Source: Candidatus Rhodoferax bjergmarkensis
GTDB taxonomy: Bacteria > Pseudomonadota > Gammaproteobacteria > Burkholderiales > Burkholderiaceae_C
DNA: 64,000 nt
Reading direction: 5' to 3'
Assembly: GCA_016708345.1 (NCBI GenBank)
Contig: JADJFX010000036.1
Span: 137,045 to 201,044 of the forward strand
In this document: positions 1 to 8,298 of the stretch, one piece after another
Layout: every line of letters starts with the position of its first letter
How positions within the stretch are numbered: position 1 is the stretch's first letter
The notes under the pieces: model-generated
Seen by the model: only the letters and a program-made list of their open reading frames with translations
Told to the model about the DNA's origin: nothing
The model's database searches: none
Made by a program: the position numbers and the translations under genes

Positions 1-116
1 GGGTGCAGAGCCTGCACACTGCGGTCAACCACCTTCACTTTGAAATCCGAAGTGTCTGACAACAAGGTTGCAATCGTCTGGCCGATGTGACCTGCTCCCA
101 TCAGAACAACACGCAT
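1..116 (-). CDS. Saccharopine dehydrogenase-like NAD(P)-binding protein, N-terminal part
   Basis: Only the first 38 codons are in the window; the gene continues past position 1. It starts with ATG at 116-114 and encodes MRVVLMGAGHIGQTIATL and onward. GAGHIG is a Rossmann dinucleotide-binding loop directly after the first beta strand, followed by an acidic/hydrophobic second strand (VKVVDRS). This start resembles the saccharopine dehydrogenase NADP-binding family, but other Rossmann oxidoreductases begin the same way. It diverges from the radical SAM gene at 573. Confidence 0.55.
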   Translation of the reverse strand, partial: MRVVLMGAGHIGQTIATLLSDTSDFKVKVVDRSVQALH

Positions 117-572
117 GTGAAATCTCCCGGATGGAACATCGCTTGGAGTCGCCGCGCAGCTGCTCCATTATGCGGTTTTCACTGCACCAAGTGACCTCTT
201 TTTTATGCGTTTGCTACCTGACACCTCGATCCTGGGATCAGACGATCAAGGCATTTGTACGCATCCCCACATCAATCAGAACGAGCGAAACAGCGCTGCG
301 AGGATGCTTGTGAGCGTGGGGGCGGTCAAGACTCATTTGGCAAGCTCATGCAAGGCCTTGGCATTGCCGGGCACCTGCCACAACCTCGACTGGGTCAAAC
401 AAGGTGCATTTAGTGTCCGTGGGGGCCAATAAAAGGCAGAAATTTCGCATGTATTTGCGGCGCAGCGCTTATCATCGTCGCCCGTCAGCGGCGGCGCTGC
501 ACCCCTTGTGCAGGCCTGCCTCCTATTGATCCTTCCAAATTTGACCTTGCTTGCTACCCCAAGCCCCGCACC
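117..572. other. Intergenic region between divergent genes
   Basis: This 456 bp gap separates two divergently oriented genes and must hold both promoters. I see no convincing small gene, RNA or strong hairpin in it. Open frames here lack ribosome-binding sites and family resemblance. No precursor peptide for the neighbouring radical SAM enzyme was recognised. Confidence 0.5.
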
Positions 573-1773
573 ATGCACCACACCATGCACGCCGAAACCC
601 CGGTTCACTTCTTTCCCAGCACCGCAAAAGGGGAGGTGCAGCAGTCCGATATTGACCCCATCGTGGGTGGCCGGGTGGAGTTGCAATTGCTCACCACGCT
701 CAAATGCAACCTCAAGTGCAGTTATTGCTCCTTGGGGGTGGGCGAAGTGCTGGGCTCCCAGGTGCATGTGGAGTACGACATTGAGCAGCTGAGCGCTTTT
801 GTGGACAAGCACTTGCAGGGCAAAGAGGTTTACGTCACCTTTTACGGCGGCGAGCCCACGCTCAACAAGAGTTTGATGCTGGATGTGATGCAGCGTTTTC
901 CGCGCTTTCGCTTTCAGCTGCAGACCAACGCCACCTTGATTGACAACCTGCCTGAGTGGGCCTTGAATCGCCTGTCCAATGTGCTGGCCTCGATTGACGG
1001 CGGCGAGACCACCACCGATGGCTACCGGGGCAAGGGTATTTACCGCCAGGTAGTCAAAAACCTCCGGGAAGTGCGCACCCAGATTGGCGGCTCGGTAACC
1101 GCCCGCGTCACCTGGGGCAACCCGGACACCTGCTTTGAAGAACTGGACCAACTGGTGGGCCAGGACACGCCGTTTGACTACCTGTACTGGCAGTTTGTGG
1201 CCGACGAAATGTACGCAGGCGACTCGGTGGACAAGCGCAAGGCGGTGCTGGTGCAGTTGATGGACAAGTTTTTCTCGCGCACCGATGTGCTTTACCCGCT
1301 GATTCCGATCATGGGCATGGTGCGCAACAAGATTTTCCCGGCCCGCGCGCAGGAGCTGTACGCCGGGGCCACGCAATGCCGCGTGTCCACCCACCTGCTC
1401 AACGTCATGCCCAACGGCGAGATTTACCCCTGCCCGGACATGATGTACGCCCCGGCTATGAAGATGGGCGACGTCAAAACCAACTGGCTGCAAGAAAAGC
1501 CCGCTGCAGCAAGACCCGGCCATGCCGTGCCACGACTGCGAGGCTTATGCCTGGTGCCGGGGCAACTGCATGAAAAACATGTACCTGGGCTATGTGAAGA
1601 ACGACCTGCGCTACCGTACCAATGTGGTGGAGCCCATTTGCGAGCTGGTTCGCTTCATGGGGCGCGAAATTGACAAGCGCAACCCGCAAGCCTGGTTTGA
1701 AAAAGCCACGCTGCCGGTGCGCAAGCAGATCACCGATTGTGAGGTGTACGAATACGTGGAAGTGATGCCCTGA
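573..1773 (+). CDS. Radical SAM/SPASM domain protein, apparent frameshift near 1491-1500
   Basis: This is a predicted radical SAM enzyme of the SPASM class, which includes peptide maturases and sulfatase-maturing enzymes. The N-terminal part has the 4Fe-4S motif CNLKCSYC (CxxxCxxC) near residue 45 and then a TFYGGEPTLN segment. The SPASM part has CRVSTHLLNVMPNGEIYPC and then CHDCEAYAWCRGNC. The two parts are in different frames: the first runs on to 1673, but the Cys-rich tail is read from the frame ending at 1773. The switch falls in the A4 run at 1495-1498; one fewer A would give one protein of about 400 residues. This could be a real mutation or a homopolymer error. The substrate is unknown. 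Confidence 0.75.
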
Positions 1774-1902
1774 TTCCATCCCCCAATAAAGACGATAACG
1801 TCGTTGCAACGCCTTGTCGTGCTAAAGCACTGCCTGCGTCGCTGCGCCTAGTTCTCGCCTTTATTGAGAAATGGAAAAATAGTGCATCTAAAAAACAAGC
1901 CC

Positions 1903-3618
1903 TTACTTGGGCATGCTGTACTGGTCTTTCATTTTCAGCACATGCGATTCCCACACGGTGTTGTAGCGTGTGGCATCGACCACCGGTTTCTTGAGCATCT
2001 TCAGGCACTGCTCCATTTGCCCTGGCGTGCTGCTGGGTTTGGAGTAAAGCTGCAAGGCGAACTTGGAAAAGTCGCGCACCATGAAGTCAAAAATCTGGTC
2101 GATGACTTCAGTCTCCACGTTGTAGATTTTGGCGTTTTCAAGCACCAGCTGGCCGTAAACCACGAGCGTGAACATCTCACCCGCAGTTAGCAGGAAATCG
2201 ATGTCCTTGGCCTGCTCGGCTGAGGGCGGTGTCTTCATCATCATCTCGGTGAACAGGGCAATTTGCTCTTTGAAGACGCTCAGGTTGGGCAGGTCGTAGC
2301 TGTTGTAAGCAATGCGGTAATCGTGGAACTTGATTTTTCCAAGGCCGGTGGTGGGCCCCTGGTTGAACAGGAAGTCGTCATTGGAGCCATCGTCGCGCTT
2401 GGCCACTTCAGGGTATTTGGCCGGGAAGAAGAAGTAGTTGGCCATGAACTTGATGATCAAGGCCATGTTCACATGCACCGTGCCCTCCAGCTTGGGCAGG
2501 CAGCGAATGTCCTGCGCCGCCATCGCGAAATACGGCTCTTTTTCAAAGCCTTTGGCGGCAATCACGTCCCACAGCAGGTTGATGACTTCCTCGCCCTGGG
2601 TGGTGACCTTCATTTTCACCATGGGGTTGAACAGCAGGTAGCGGCGGTCTTCGCTTGATGCGGTTTTCATGTAGTCTGCCGCGCGCAGGGCAAACAGTTT
2701 CATGGACACCAGGCGCGTGTAGGCATCCGTGAAGAGCTGGCGCACGTGGGGGAAGTCTGTGACGGTTTTGCCATACAGGTGGCGGTTGGCGGCGTGGTCA
2801 ATGGCCTCGTAGTAGGCGTGGGTGCAAATGCCGATGGAGGCCCAGCCCAGGTTGTACTTGCCGACGTTGATGGTGTTGAGTGCGGCATTCCAGGCGTCGT
2901 CACCATGGTGCAGCACATCGGCCTCGGTAAAGGTGTAGTTCTCCAGGCGGTATTCGGCCACATAGTTCTGGCTGTAAACCGTGTTTTTGATCAGCTTGTA
3001 GTCCGGGCGCTGGGAATCTGCAACAAAGAAGATGTATTTGCCTGCGTTTTCACCGCCCTCGGCCATCTTGCCGAAGGTGGACACCATGGCGGCCTTGTTG
3101 GCGTTGCCAATGTAGTACTTGCCGCCGGTGGCCGTGTAGCTGCCGTCCGCCAGTTTGGTGACGATCATGTCGGAGGAGTAAATGTCGGCACCGTGCTCTT
3201 TTTCCGACAGGCCAAAGGCAAAAATTTCACCTTGGTCGAGCAGTTGCTTGGCTTTGGCTTTGGCACCCTGGTTGTTGCTCATCCAGATCGGGCCAATACC
3301 CAGCACGGAGACCTGGTAGGTGTACCAGTAGCACAGGCCGTAAAAGCCCAAAATCTCGGCAAACCCGCACACGCGCCAAGTGTCCCAAACCGCGTTCTCG
3401 CCTTCTTTGCTTTGCTGGGCGGGGGTCATCATCGAAGAAAAAATGCCCTCGGCTTTACAGAATTCCAGAAAATCCGCATACCAAACCGCACCATTAAAGT
3501 CTTCCTTCAGCTTGGTCAAACCTTTCTTTTCAAAGAAGGCGATGGTTTTTTCCATAATTTCCCGTGAGCGTGCATCGGGATAGTTGCGGGTCATGTTGCG
3601 CGGATTCAGCAAAAGCAT
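1903..3618 (-). CDS. Acyl-CoA dehydrogenase, long form (571 aa)
   Basis: This is a predicted FAD-dependent acyl-CoA dehydrogenase for the first step of beta-oxidation. The central region holds the family signature FAFGLSEKEHGADIYSSD and then a long insertion with a GGKYYIGN strand typical of the substrate/FAD-binding beta domain. The C-terminal half has the helical domain with the LPKLEGTVHVNMALI segment. At 571 residues it belongs to the larger bacterial ACAD subgroup with an extra C-terminal region. I start it at the ATG at 3618-3616 because GGAG lies 6 bases upstream; TTG or ATG starts further upstream have weaker sites. It diverges from a second acyl-CoA dehydrogenase at 3862, which suggests shared control of fatty or aromatic acyl-CoA breakdown. 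Confidence 0.85.
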   Translation of the reverse strand: MLLLNPRNMTRNYPDARSREIMEKTIAFFEKKGLTKLKEDFNGAVWYADFLEFCKAEGIFSSMMTPAQQSKEGENAVWDTWRVCGFAEILGFYGLCYWYTYQVSVLGIGPIWMSNNQGAKAKAKQLLDQGEIFAFGLSEKEHGADIYSSDMIVTKLADGSYTATGGKYYIGNANKAAMVSTFGKMAEGGENAGKYIFFVADSQRPDYKLIKNTVYSQNYVAEYRLENYTFTEADVLHHGDDAWNAALNTINVGKYNLGWASIGICTHAYYEAIDHAANRHLYGKTVTDFPHVRQLFTDAYTRLVSMKLFALRAADYMKTASSEDRRYLLFNPMVKMKVTTQGEEVINLLWDVIAAKGFEKEPYFAMAAQDIRCLPKLEGTVHVNMALIIKFMANYFFFPAKYPEVAKRDDGSNDDFLFNQGPTTGLGKIKFHDYRIAYNSYDLPNLSVFKEQIALFTEMMMKTPPSAEQAKDIDFLLTAGEMFTLVVYGQLVLENAKIYNVETEVIDQIFDFMVRDFSKFALQLYSKPSSTPGQMEQCLKMLKKPVVDATRYNTVWESHVLKMKDQYSMPK

Positions 3619-3861
3619 TGGTAACTCCATGAACGGTTGAAAAAAGGACAAAAAAGCGAGCTGCGACAGGCGTTCGCGAGCAGCTTTTGATCATAGTCGC
3701 CGAGACCCCCTTTGACAGCCAAGGGAGGTGATGCAGGTCAATGTTTTCATCCGAGGGTTTTCCCTGCCAACTTTGACGTTCATGTGAAAATTATGGGCGC
3801 GCAGGTGACAGGCAGGCAGCGTCAAATTTGGCAAACTCAGGTCTCCATTGAAAGGTTTGCC

Positions 3862-5118
3862 ATGGATTTCGAATACTCACCCAAAGTGCAAGCGCTGCGC
3901 CAGAATTTGGAAGCGTTTATCGAGCGCTTTGTGTTGCCTTATAACGGCGCTTGGCATAGGTCGGTGGCGCAGGGGGTGTACCCGCCACCGTTCATGGAAG
4001 ATCTCAAAGCACTGGCCAGGGCGGAAGGGCTGTGGAATCTTTTCCTGCCCGGCCTGCGAAGTGACGAACCTGGCCAGCGCTTGAATAACCTTGAATACGC
4101 ACCACTGGCCGAAATCATGGGGCGCTTGCCGTGGGCCAGCGAAGTGTTCAACTGCAGTGCGCCCGACACGGGCAACATGGAGTTGCTGCACCTGTTTGCA
4201 ACACCGCAGCAAAGCCAGCAGTGGCTGCGCCCGCTGCTCGATGGCGAGATACGCAGCGCTTTTGCCATGTCCGAGCCGGATGTTGCATCCTCCGACCCGA
4301 CCAACCTTCAAACCACTGTGCGCCAAGAGGGTGAGCAACTGGTACTCAACGGACGCAAATGGTTCATCACCGGGGCAGCCCACCCGCAGTGCAAGCTGCT
4401 GATCGTGATGTGCCGCAGTGGCGGTAATGAACTGGACAAGCATGACCGGCACAGCATGGTGCTGGTGCCTGTGGATACACCCGGTGTTGAACTGGTGCGC
4501 AACATTCCCATCTTGCAGCACCACGCGCCCGAGGGGCACTGCGAAATAGTGTTCCGGAATGTGCGCGTGCCACTCACAAATCTCTTGGGCGCGCAAGGCG
4601 CTGGTTTTGCCATGGCGCAGGCCCGCCTTGGCCCGGGGCGCATTCACCACTGCATGCGCAGCATTGGGCAGTGCGAACTGGCGCTGGCCTTGCTGTGCGA
4701 TCGCACGCTGGAGCGGCAGGTTTTTGGCAAGATTCTCGCGGACTTTGCCAATGTGCAGGAGTGGATTGCCGATTCGCGGCTGGAAATTGACCAGGCCAGG
4801 CTGCTGGTGTTGCGCGCCGCCTGGCGGCTCGATCAGGCGCAAACCGAGCTTGATCGCCAGCAGGCCAGGGTGGATGTGTCGGCCATCAAGGTGGTGGCGG
4901 CCCGGCTGCAAACCCGTGTGGTCGACCGTGCCATGCAGGTGTTTGGTGCCATGGGCATGTCGCCCGATACGCCGCTGGCCTACTTCTGGACCTGGGGCCG
5001 CGCGATGCACCTGATGGACGGCCCCGACGAGGTTCACTTGCGCACCGTGGCCCGGCATGAGCTGACCCATGCAAAAGACGTGTCGCGGGGCAACGGCCGC
5101 TTACTTTACGCTGCCTGA
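3862..5118 (+). CDS. Acyl-CoA dehydrogenase (418 aa)
   Basis: This is a standard-length acyl-CoA dehydrogenase related to the ACAD10/11-like group. The N-terminal helical domain is followed by FAMSEPDVASSDPTNL (flavin/substrate strand), GRKWFITGA, and the C-terminal QVFGAMGMSPDTPLAYF and DGPDEVHLRTVAR, which is typical of the subgroup. The start at 3862 has AAAGG about 6 bases upstream and begins MDFEYSPKVQALR; an upstream in-frame extension to 3712 has no family resemblance. It diverges from the 571-aa paralogue across about 240 bp. The opposite-strand sensor gene ends 55 bp downstream. Confidence 0.88.
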   Translation: MDFEYSPKVQALRQNLEAFIERFVLPYNGAWHRSVAQGVYPPPFMEDLKALARAEGLWNLFLPGLRSDEPGQRLNNLEYAPLAEIMGRLPWASEVFNCSAPDTGNMELLHLFATPQQSQQWLRPLLDGEIRSAFAMSEPDVASSDPTNLQTTVRQEGEQLVLNGRKWFITGAAHPQCKLLIVMCRSGGNELDKHDRHSMVLVPVDTPGVELVRNIPILQHHAPEGHCEIVFRNVRVPLTNLLGAQGAGFAMAQARLGPGRIHHCMRSIGQCELALALLCDRTLERQVFGKILADFANVQEWIADSRLEIDQARLLVLRAAWRLDQAQTELDRQQARVDVSAIKVVAARLQTRVVDRAMQVFGAMGMSPDTPLAYFWTWGRAMHLMDGPDEVHLRTVARHELTHAKDVSRGNGRLLYAA

Positions 5119-5173
5119 ACAGCTGCTGGCGGAGCCTCGAATTCGGTAGCTTCGGCTTTGCCCGGGCTGTACT

Positions 5174-7468
5174 TTATTGCGCGTCAAGGTGAACGGCAAA
5201 TTTTTCCGGCAAGCTGATCACTGTTTCGAAGGCGCGCAAACCGGTGCCTTTGTCTTCGCCGATAAATTGCAGCTCAATGGTGCCGCCCTCACGCTCGACG
5301 AACCCTTTGACGGCATCCATTCCCACGCCCCGGCCCGAGATTTCGGTAACTTCAGCCGCTGTGGAGAAGCCAGATGCAAAGACCAGCTGTGCCAATTGTT
5401 CTGGCGACATGGGCTGGTCTTCCTGCACCATGCCCATGGCAAACGCTTTGCGGCGAATGGCATCCAGGTCGAGCCCCTTGCCGTCATCACGCAGCTTGAG
5501 CCACAACCGGCCATTGGAGAGCGAAAGGTTCAGCGCAATGTTGCCGGCTGGCGGTTTGCCCTGCGCCATGCGATTTTCGGCGGTTTCGATGCCGTGATCC
5601 ATCGAGTTGCGCATGAGGTGCATGAACACGTTTCGCAGCAAATCGGATATCTGATTGGGCACAAGGATGTGGCCGTCGTCAATGACCACGGCGGGCGGCT
5701 CTTTGCCCAGCTCCTTGGCCAGGGAAGGCAGGGAGTCCACCACGCCAGCCAAAACATCGTCCATTTTTTCGGTGCCGATTCGTTTCAAGGTGCCCAGAAC
5801 CCTGCGGAACAACTCATCTTTTTCCGCCGGAGTTTTTTGGTCCACTTTTTCAAGGCCGTCAATCAAAAATTCAATGTCATTTTTTTGCACCATCAGGTAT
5901 TTTTCTACCCCGCCCCGGCGTCCGGGGCCTTTGCGCCCGAGTTTGACCTCGTTGACCTTGGCGTACTCCCGCACTGCATTGGCGGCCTGCTTGAGTTGGT
6001 CCAGCAATTGCTCCTTGTCCCAAGGCACCTCCGTGTTCTTGCGCAAATTGTCATATGTTTGCTCCGTTTCATGCACGGTGTTGGTCAAGTGCAGCAATCC
6101 ATAAGTTCGGGCATTGCCCTTGATGGTGTGCATATTGCGGAACAGCAAGCCAATGGCCTCCATATCCTTGGCATCGGTCTTCTCGATGATTTCCTGGTTC
6201 TTTTGAATGAACTCGCCTGAGCTGTCAATGAACTGGTGGAATTTCTCCTGGTTGACCGCCAGGATTTGGCCAATCATTTCGAGTTCGCGTTTTTGCTGAC
6301 CCGCCTCTGCCGCCAAAGCCTTGAGTTCGGTCACATCGCGCACGCAGAGCATCAGTTTTTCACACACATCGTCTTCATTGCAGATGGGTGACCAGCTCAG
6401 CTCAAGCGACTTGGCTTGGCCATTGGGCATGATCTTGTCGAACTCGGTGACAAAGACATGGGAGTTGAAACCAAAATTCATCTTGTCCTCGCCAATACAC
6501 GCATCGGCAGCAGCCTCGACCTGGGACAGAACGTCGGAACCCAAATTGGTATTGGTGAACACCAGGTTCATCAGCTTTTGACCCGCAATGTCCCGGGTCT
6601 CAAAAATCTGCTCTAGGTAGGCAGAGTATTCCGGGTGGATCACCGCGCCTTGAACCACCGTCAAAATGCCTTGGGGCATGTTTTGCAGCATGGTCTGGAT
6701 GTCGTTGGTTTTTTGGCGCAGTTCTGCGGTGCGCTGCAAAATCTTTTCTTCCAGTGTTCGGTTTTGCTCTTCAATGACGGCCAGCATTTTTCGGATGGCG
6801 TTGCGCATGCTGTCAAAACTGTGGGCCAGACTGCCCAGCTCATCACGGCGGCTGGTGTCAATGGCGTAGTTCAAATTGCCGCTTGCGAGCTGGTCGGCGC
6901 TCACGCGAAGGGCTTCAATGGGGCGCTGAATAATGCGTTTGCCCAGCAGCCAGATAAAGCCTGAGAGCAAGAGCACCAAGACGGCGGCAAATACCGCAAT
7001 CAGCACGCTGGTGTAGCGCACCAGCGCCTGCACCTTGTTGGTGGAGGTGATGATCTGGACGCTGGCAATGTCCTTTTCTTCGCGTTTGATTTTTGCTGAG
7101 GTCTGCACATTGGTCGGGTTTTTCAGCAACTCTTCAAAGGTTTTGACCGACAGGCCTTCGCGCACCGTTTCCAATTCGGCTTTGTCAGAGCCGGCCTTGG
7201 TGACCCGGATGCCCTGCACGTCAACGTCCAGCAAGATGGCTTTCACAATGCCTTGCAAGGCGGCGTCATCAAAATTCCAGACGGGCTCCACCAGACTGAT
7301 GGCCGCAAGATTGGCGGTATTGGATGCCTTGGTCTGCAACTCTGCCATCGACCGGTCATAGTTGTACATGCCAATGATGAGCGTGAAAATACCCAAGCCC
7401 AGCACGATGCCGATCAGCACCACAGTGCTGAAAACGCGAACGATACTGTTTCGAATAAAGTTGAGCAT
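5174..7468 (-). CDS. Membrane sensor protein: HAMP, PAS-like, Hpt and CheA-type ATPase domains
   Basis: This 764-residue protein has an N-terminal membrane segment (about 12-34), a periplasmic region of about 110 residues, a second membrane segment (about 150-175) and a HAMP linker. A coiled coil and a PAS-like region follow. An Hpt domain with MHTIKGNARTYG carries the phosphoacceptor His447. The C-terminal ATPase domain has an N-box (LMRNSMDHGIE), a G1 box (DDGKGLD) and the FSTAAEVTEISGRGVGMDAV segment of CheA-like kinases. There is no receiver domain. It is the last gene of an operon after two solute-binding proteins (7566-10011), so I infer that it senses ligand through them. A hairpin at 7513-7540 may reduce its transcription. 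Confidence 0.85.
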   Translation of the reverse strand: MLNFIRNSIVRVFSTVVLIGIVLGLGIFTLIIGMYNYDRSMAELQTKASNTANLAAISLVEPVWNFDDAALQGIVKAILLDVDVQGIRVTKAGSDKAELETVREGLSVKTFEELLKNPTNVQTSAKIKREEKDIASVQIITSTNKVQALVRYTSVLIAVFAAVLVLLLSGFIWLLGKRIIQRPIEALRVSADQLASGNLNYAIDTSRRDELGSLAHSFDSMRNAIRKMLAVIEEQNRTLEEKILQRTAELRQKTNDIQTMLQNMPQGILTVVQGAVIHPEYSAYLEQIFETRDIAGQKLMNLVFTNTNLGSDVLSQVEAAADACIGEDKMNFGFNSHVFVTEFDKIMPNGQAKSLELSWSPICNEDDVCEKLMLCVRDVTELKALAAEAGQQKRELEMIGQILAVNQEKFHQFIDSSGEFIQKNQEIIEKTDAKDMEAIGLLFRNMHTIKGNARTYGLLHLTNTVHETEQTYDNLRKNTEVPWDKEQLLDQLKQAANAVREYAKVNEVKLGRKGPGRRGGVEKYLMVQKNDIEFLIDGLEKVDQKTPAEKDELFRRVLGTLKRIGTEKMDDVLAGVVDSLPSLAKELGKEPPAVVIDDGHILVPNQISDLLRNVFMHLMRNSMDHGIETAENRMAQGKPPAGNIALNLSLSNGRLWLKLRDDGKGLDLDAIRRKAFAMGMVQEDQPMSPEQLAQLVFASGFSTAAEVTEISGRGVGMDAVKGFVEREGGTIELQFIGEDKGTGLRAFETVISLPEKFAVHLDAQ

Positions 7469-7512
7469 GTGCTGCCTCTGACTGAAAAAAAGCGATACAA
7501 ACCAGAAAAATG

Positions 7513-7540
7513 AGCCCCCGGAATAGCTATTCGAGGGGCT
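7513..7540 (-). terminator. Hairpin between binding-protein gene and sensor gene
   Basis: AGCCCC and GAATAG pair with CTATTC and GGGGCT to give a stem of about 13 bp with one or two mismatches. On the minus strand it is followed by a short T-run (CATTTTTC). It lies in the 97 bp gap between the second binding-protein gene and the sensor gene, so it could act as a partial terminator or attenuator. Confidence 0.45.
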
Positions 7541-7565
7541 GCACAGGAACAGAAGGGCTAATGCA

Positions 7566-8273
7566 TCATGGCGTGGCCGTCAATGCGTTCAAACTTCCAT
7601 CCTTGATCATGCCGTCCAGTGCAGTTTGCAGTTTTGCGATGTCGGCCTTTGGCATTTTGGTGTTGCAGGCCAAAGAGCCCAGCGACCGCCGGAAGACATA
7701 GGCTTCCTTGGGTGCGTTACCCCCGGCCTGCTTGCCGAAAAAGTTGGCGGACAGTACGTCGGTAGCCCATACATCAATTTGCTTGCCTTGCAGCTTCTTG
7801 ACGTTTTGGTCCTGCGAATTCGCCTCTTCAACGGAAAAGCCAAATCCTTTCAGGTACTCTGCATCGCCACTTCCGCGCAAAGCGCCGACCTTGAGCTTTT
7901 TGGCGTCGGCCAGGGTGGCAAACTTGGCTTTGGAATCGGGATGGACGAACAAGCCTGAATTGGCCACAAAGATGGGGCTCACCCAAGAATACTCAGCCTC
8001 ATTGCTCTGGGCACGCTGAACGGGGAATACGCAGGTGAAGTCGGTGCTTTTGGCATCGGACATGGCGCGGGCCAGCGGCACATTTTGGAACTTGTACGAC
8101 AGCTTCGCCTTTTCAAACAGTTTGGCCACGATATTGATCGCGACACCCTTCTCCTTGCCGCCCTCCACCATGGAAAATGGCGGGTTTTCAGAAAAATCCA
8201 GTGTGTAGGCTTGCTGCGCGTGGGCGGTCACGCTAAGTAACATCATGCCAAGCATGGTCAGTGTGGTTTTCAT
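7566..8273 (-). CDS. Periplasmic solute-binding protein, family 3 (amino-acid type)
   Basis: This is a 235-residue protein with a clear signal peptide (MKTTLTMLGMMLLSVTAHAQQ) and the family 3 layout: LDFSENPPFSMVEGG near the mature N-terminus, then LARAMSDAKSTDFTCVFPVQR, GALRGSGDAEYLKG and IDVWATDVL. I start it at 8273, where GGAG lies 9 bases upstream; an in-frame ATG at 8288 is possible. It lies 25 bp after a family 1 binding-protein gene and upstream of the sensor gene, all on one strand. No permease or ATPase gene is nearby, so a sensory role is more likely than transport. Confidence 0.82.
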   Translation of the reverse strand: MKTTLTMLGMMLLSVTAHAQQAYTLDFSENPPFSMVEGGKEKGVAINIVAKLFEKAKLSYKFQNVPLARAMSDAKSTDFTCVFPVQRAQSNEAEYSWVSPIFVANSGLFVHPDSKAKFATLADAKKLKVGALRGSGDAEYLKGFGFSVEEANSQDQNVKKLQGKQIDVWATDVLSANFFGKQAGGNAPKEAYVFRRSLGSLACNTKMPKADIAKLQTALDGMIKDGSLNALTATP

Positions 8274-8298
8274 GGCTTTGTGCTCCATTTTTTTGGTT

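Noticed and set aside
333..1523. An open frame of 396 codons antisense to the radical SAM gene
   Set aside because: The composition is a shadow of the sense gene and no family signature is visible.
1785..1868. Inverted CAATAAAG-type pair flanking 60 bp after the radical SAM gene
   Set aside because: The arms are short and far apart and no T-run follows, so it is not called a terminator.
5125..5160. Small dyad between the convergent acyl-CoA dehydrogenase and sensor genes
   Set aside because: The symmetry around GAATTC is weak and no T-run follows on either strand.
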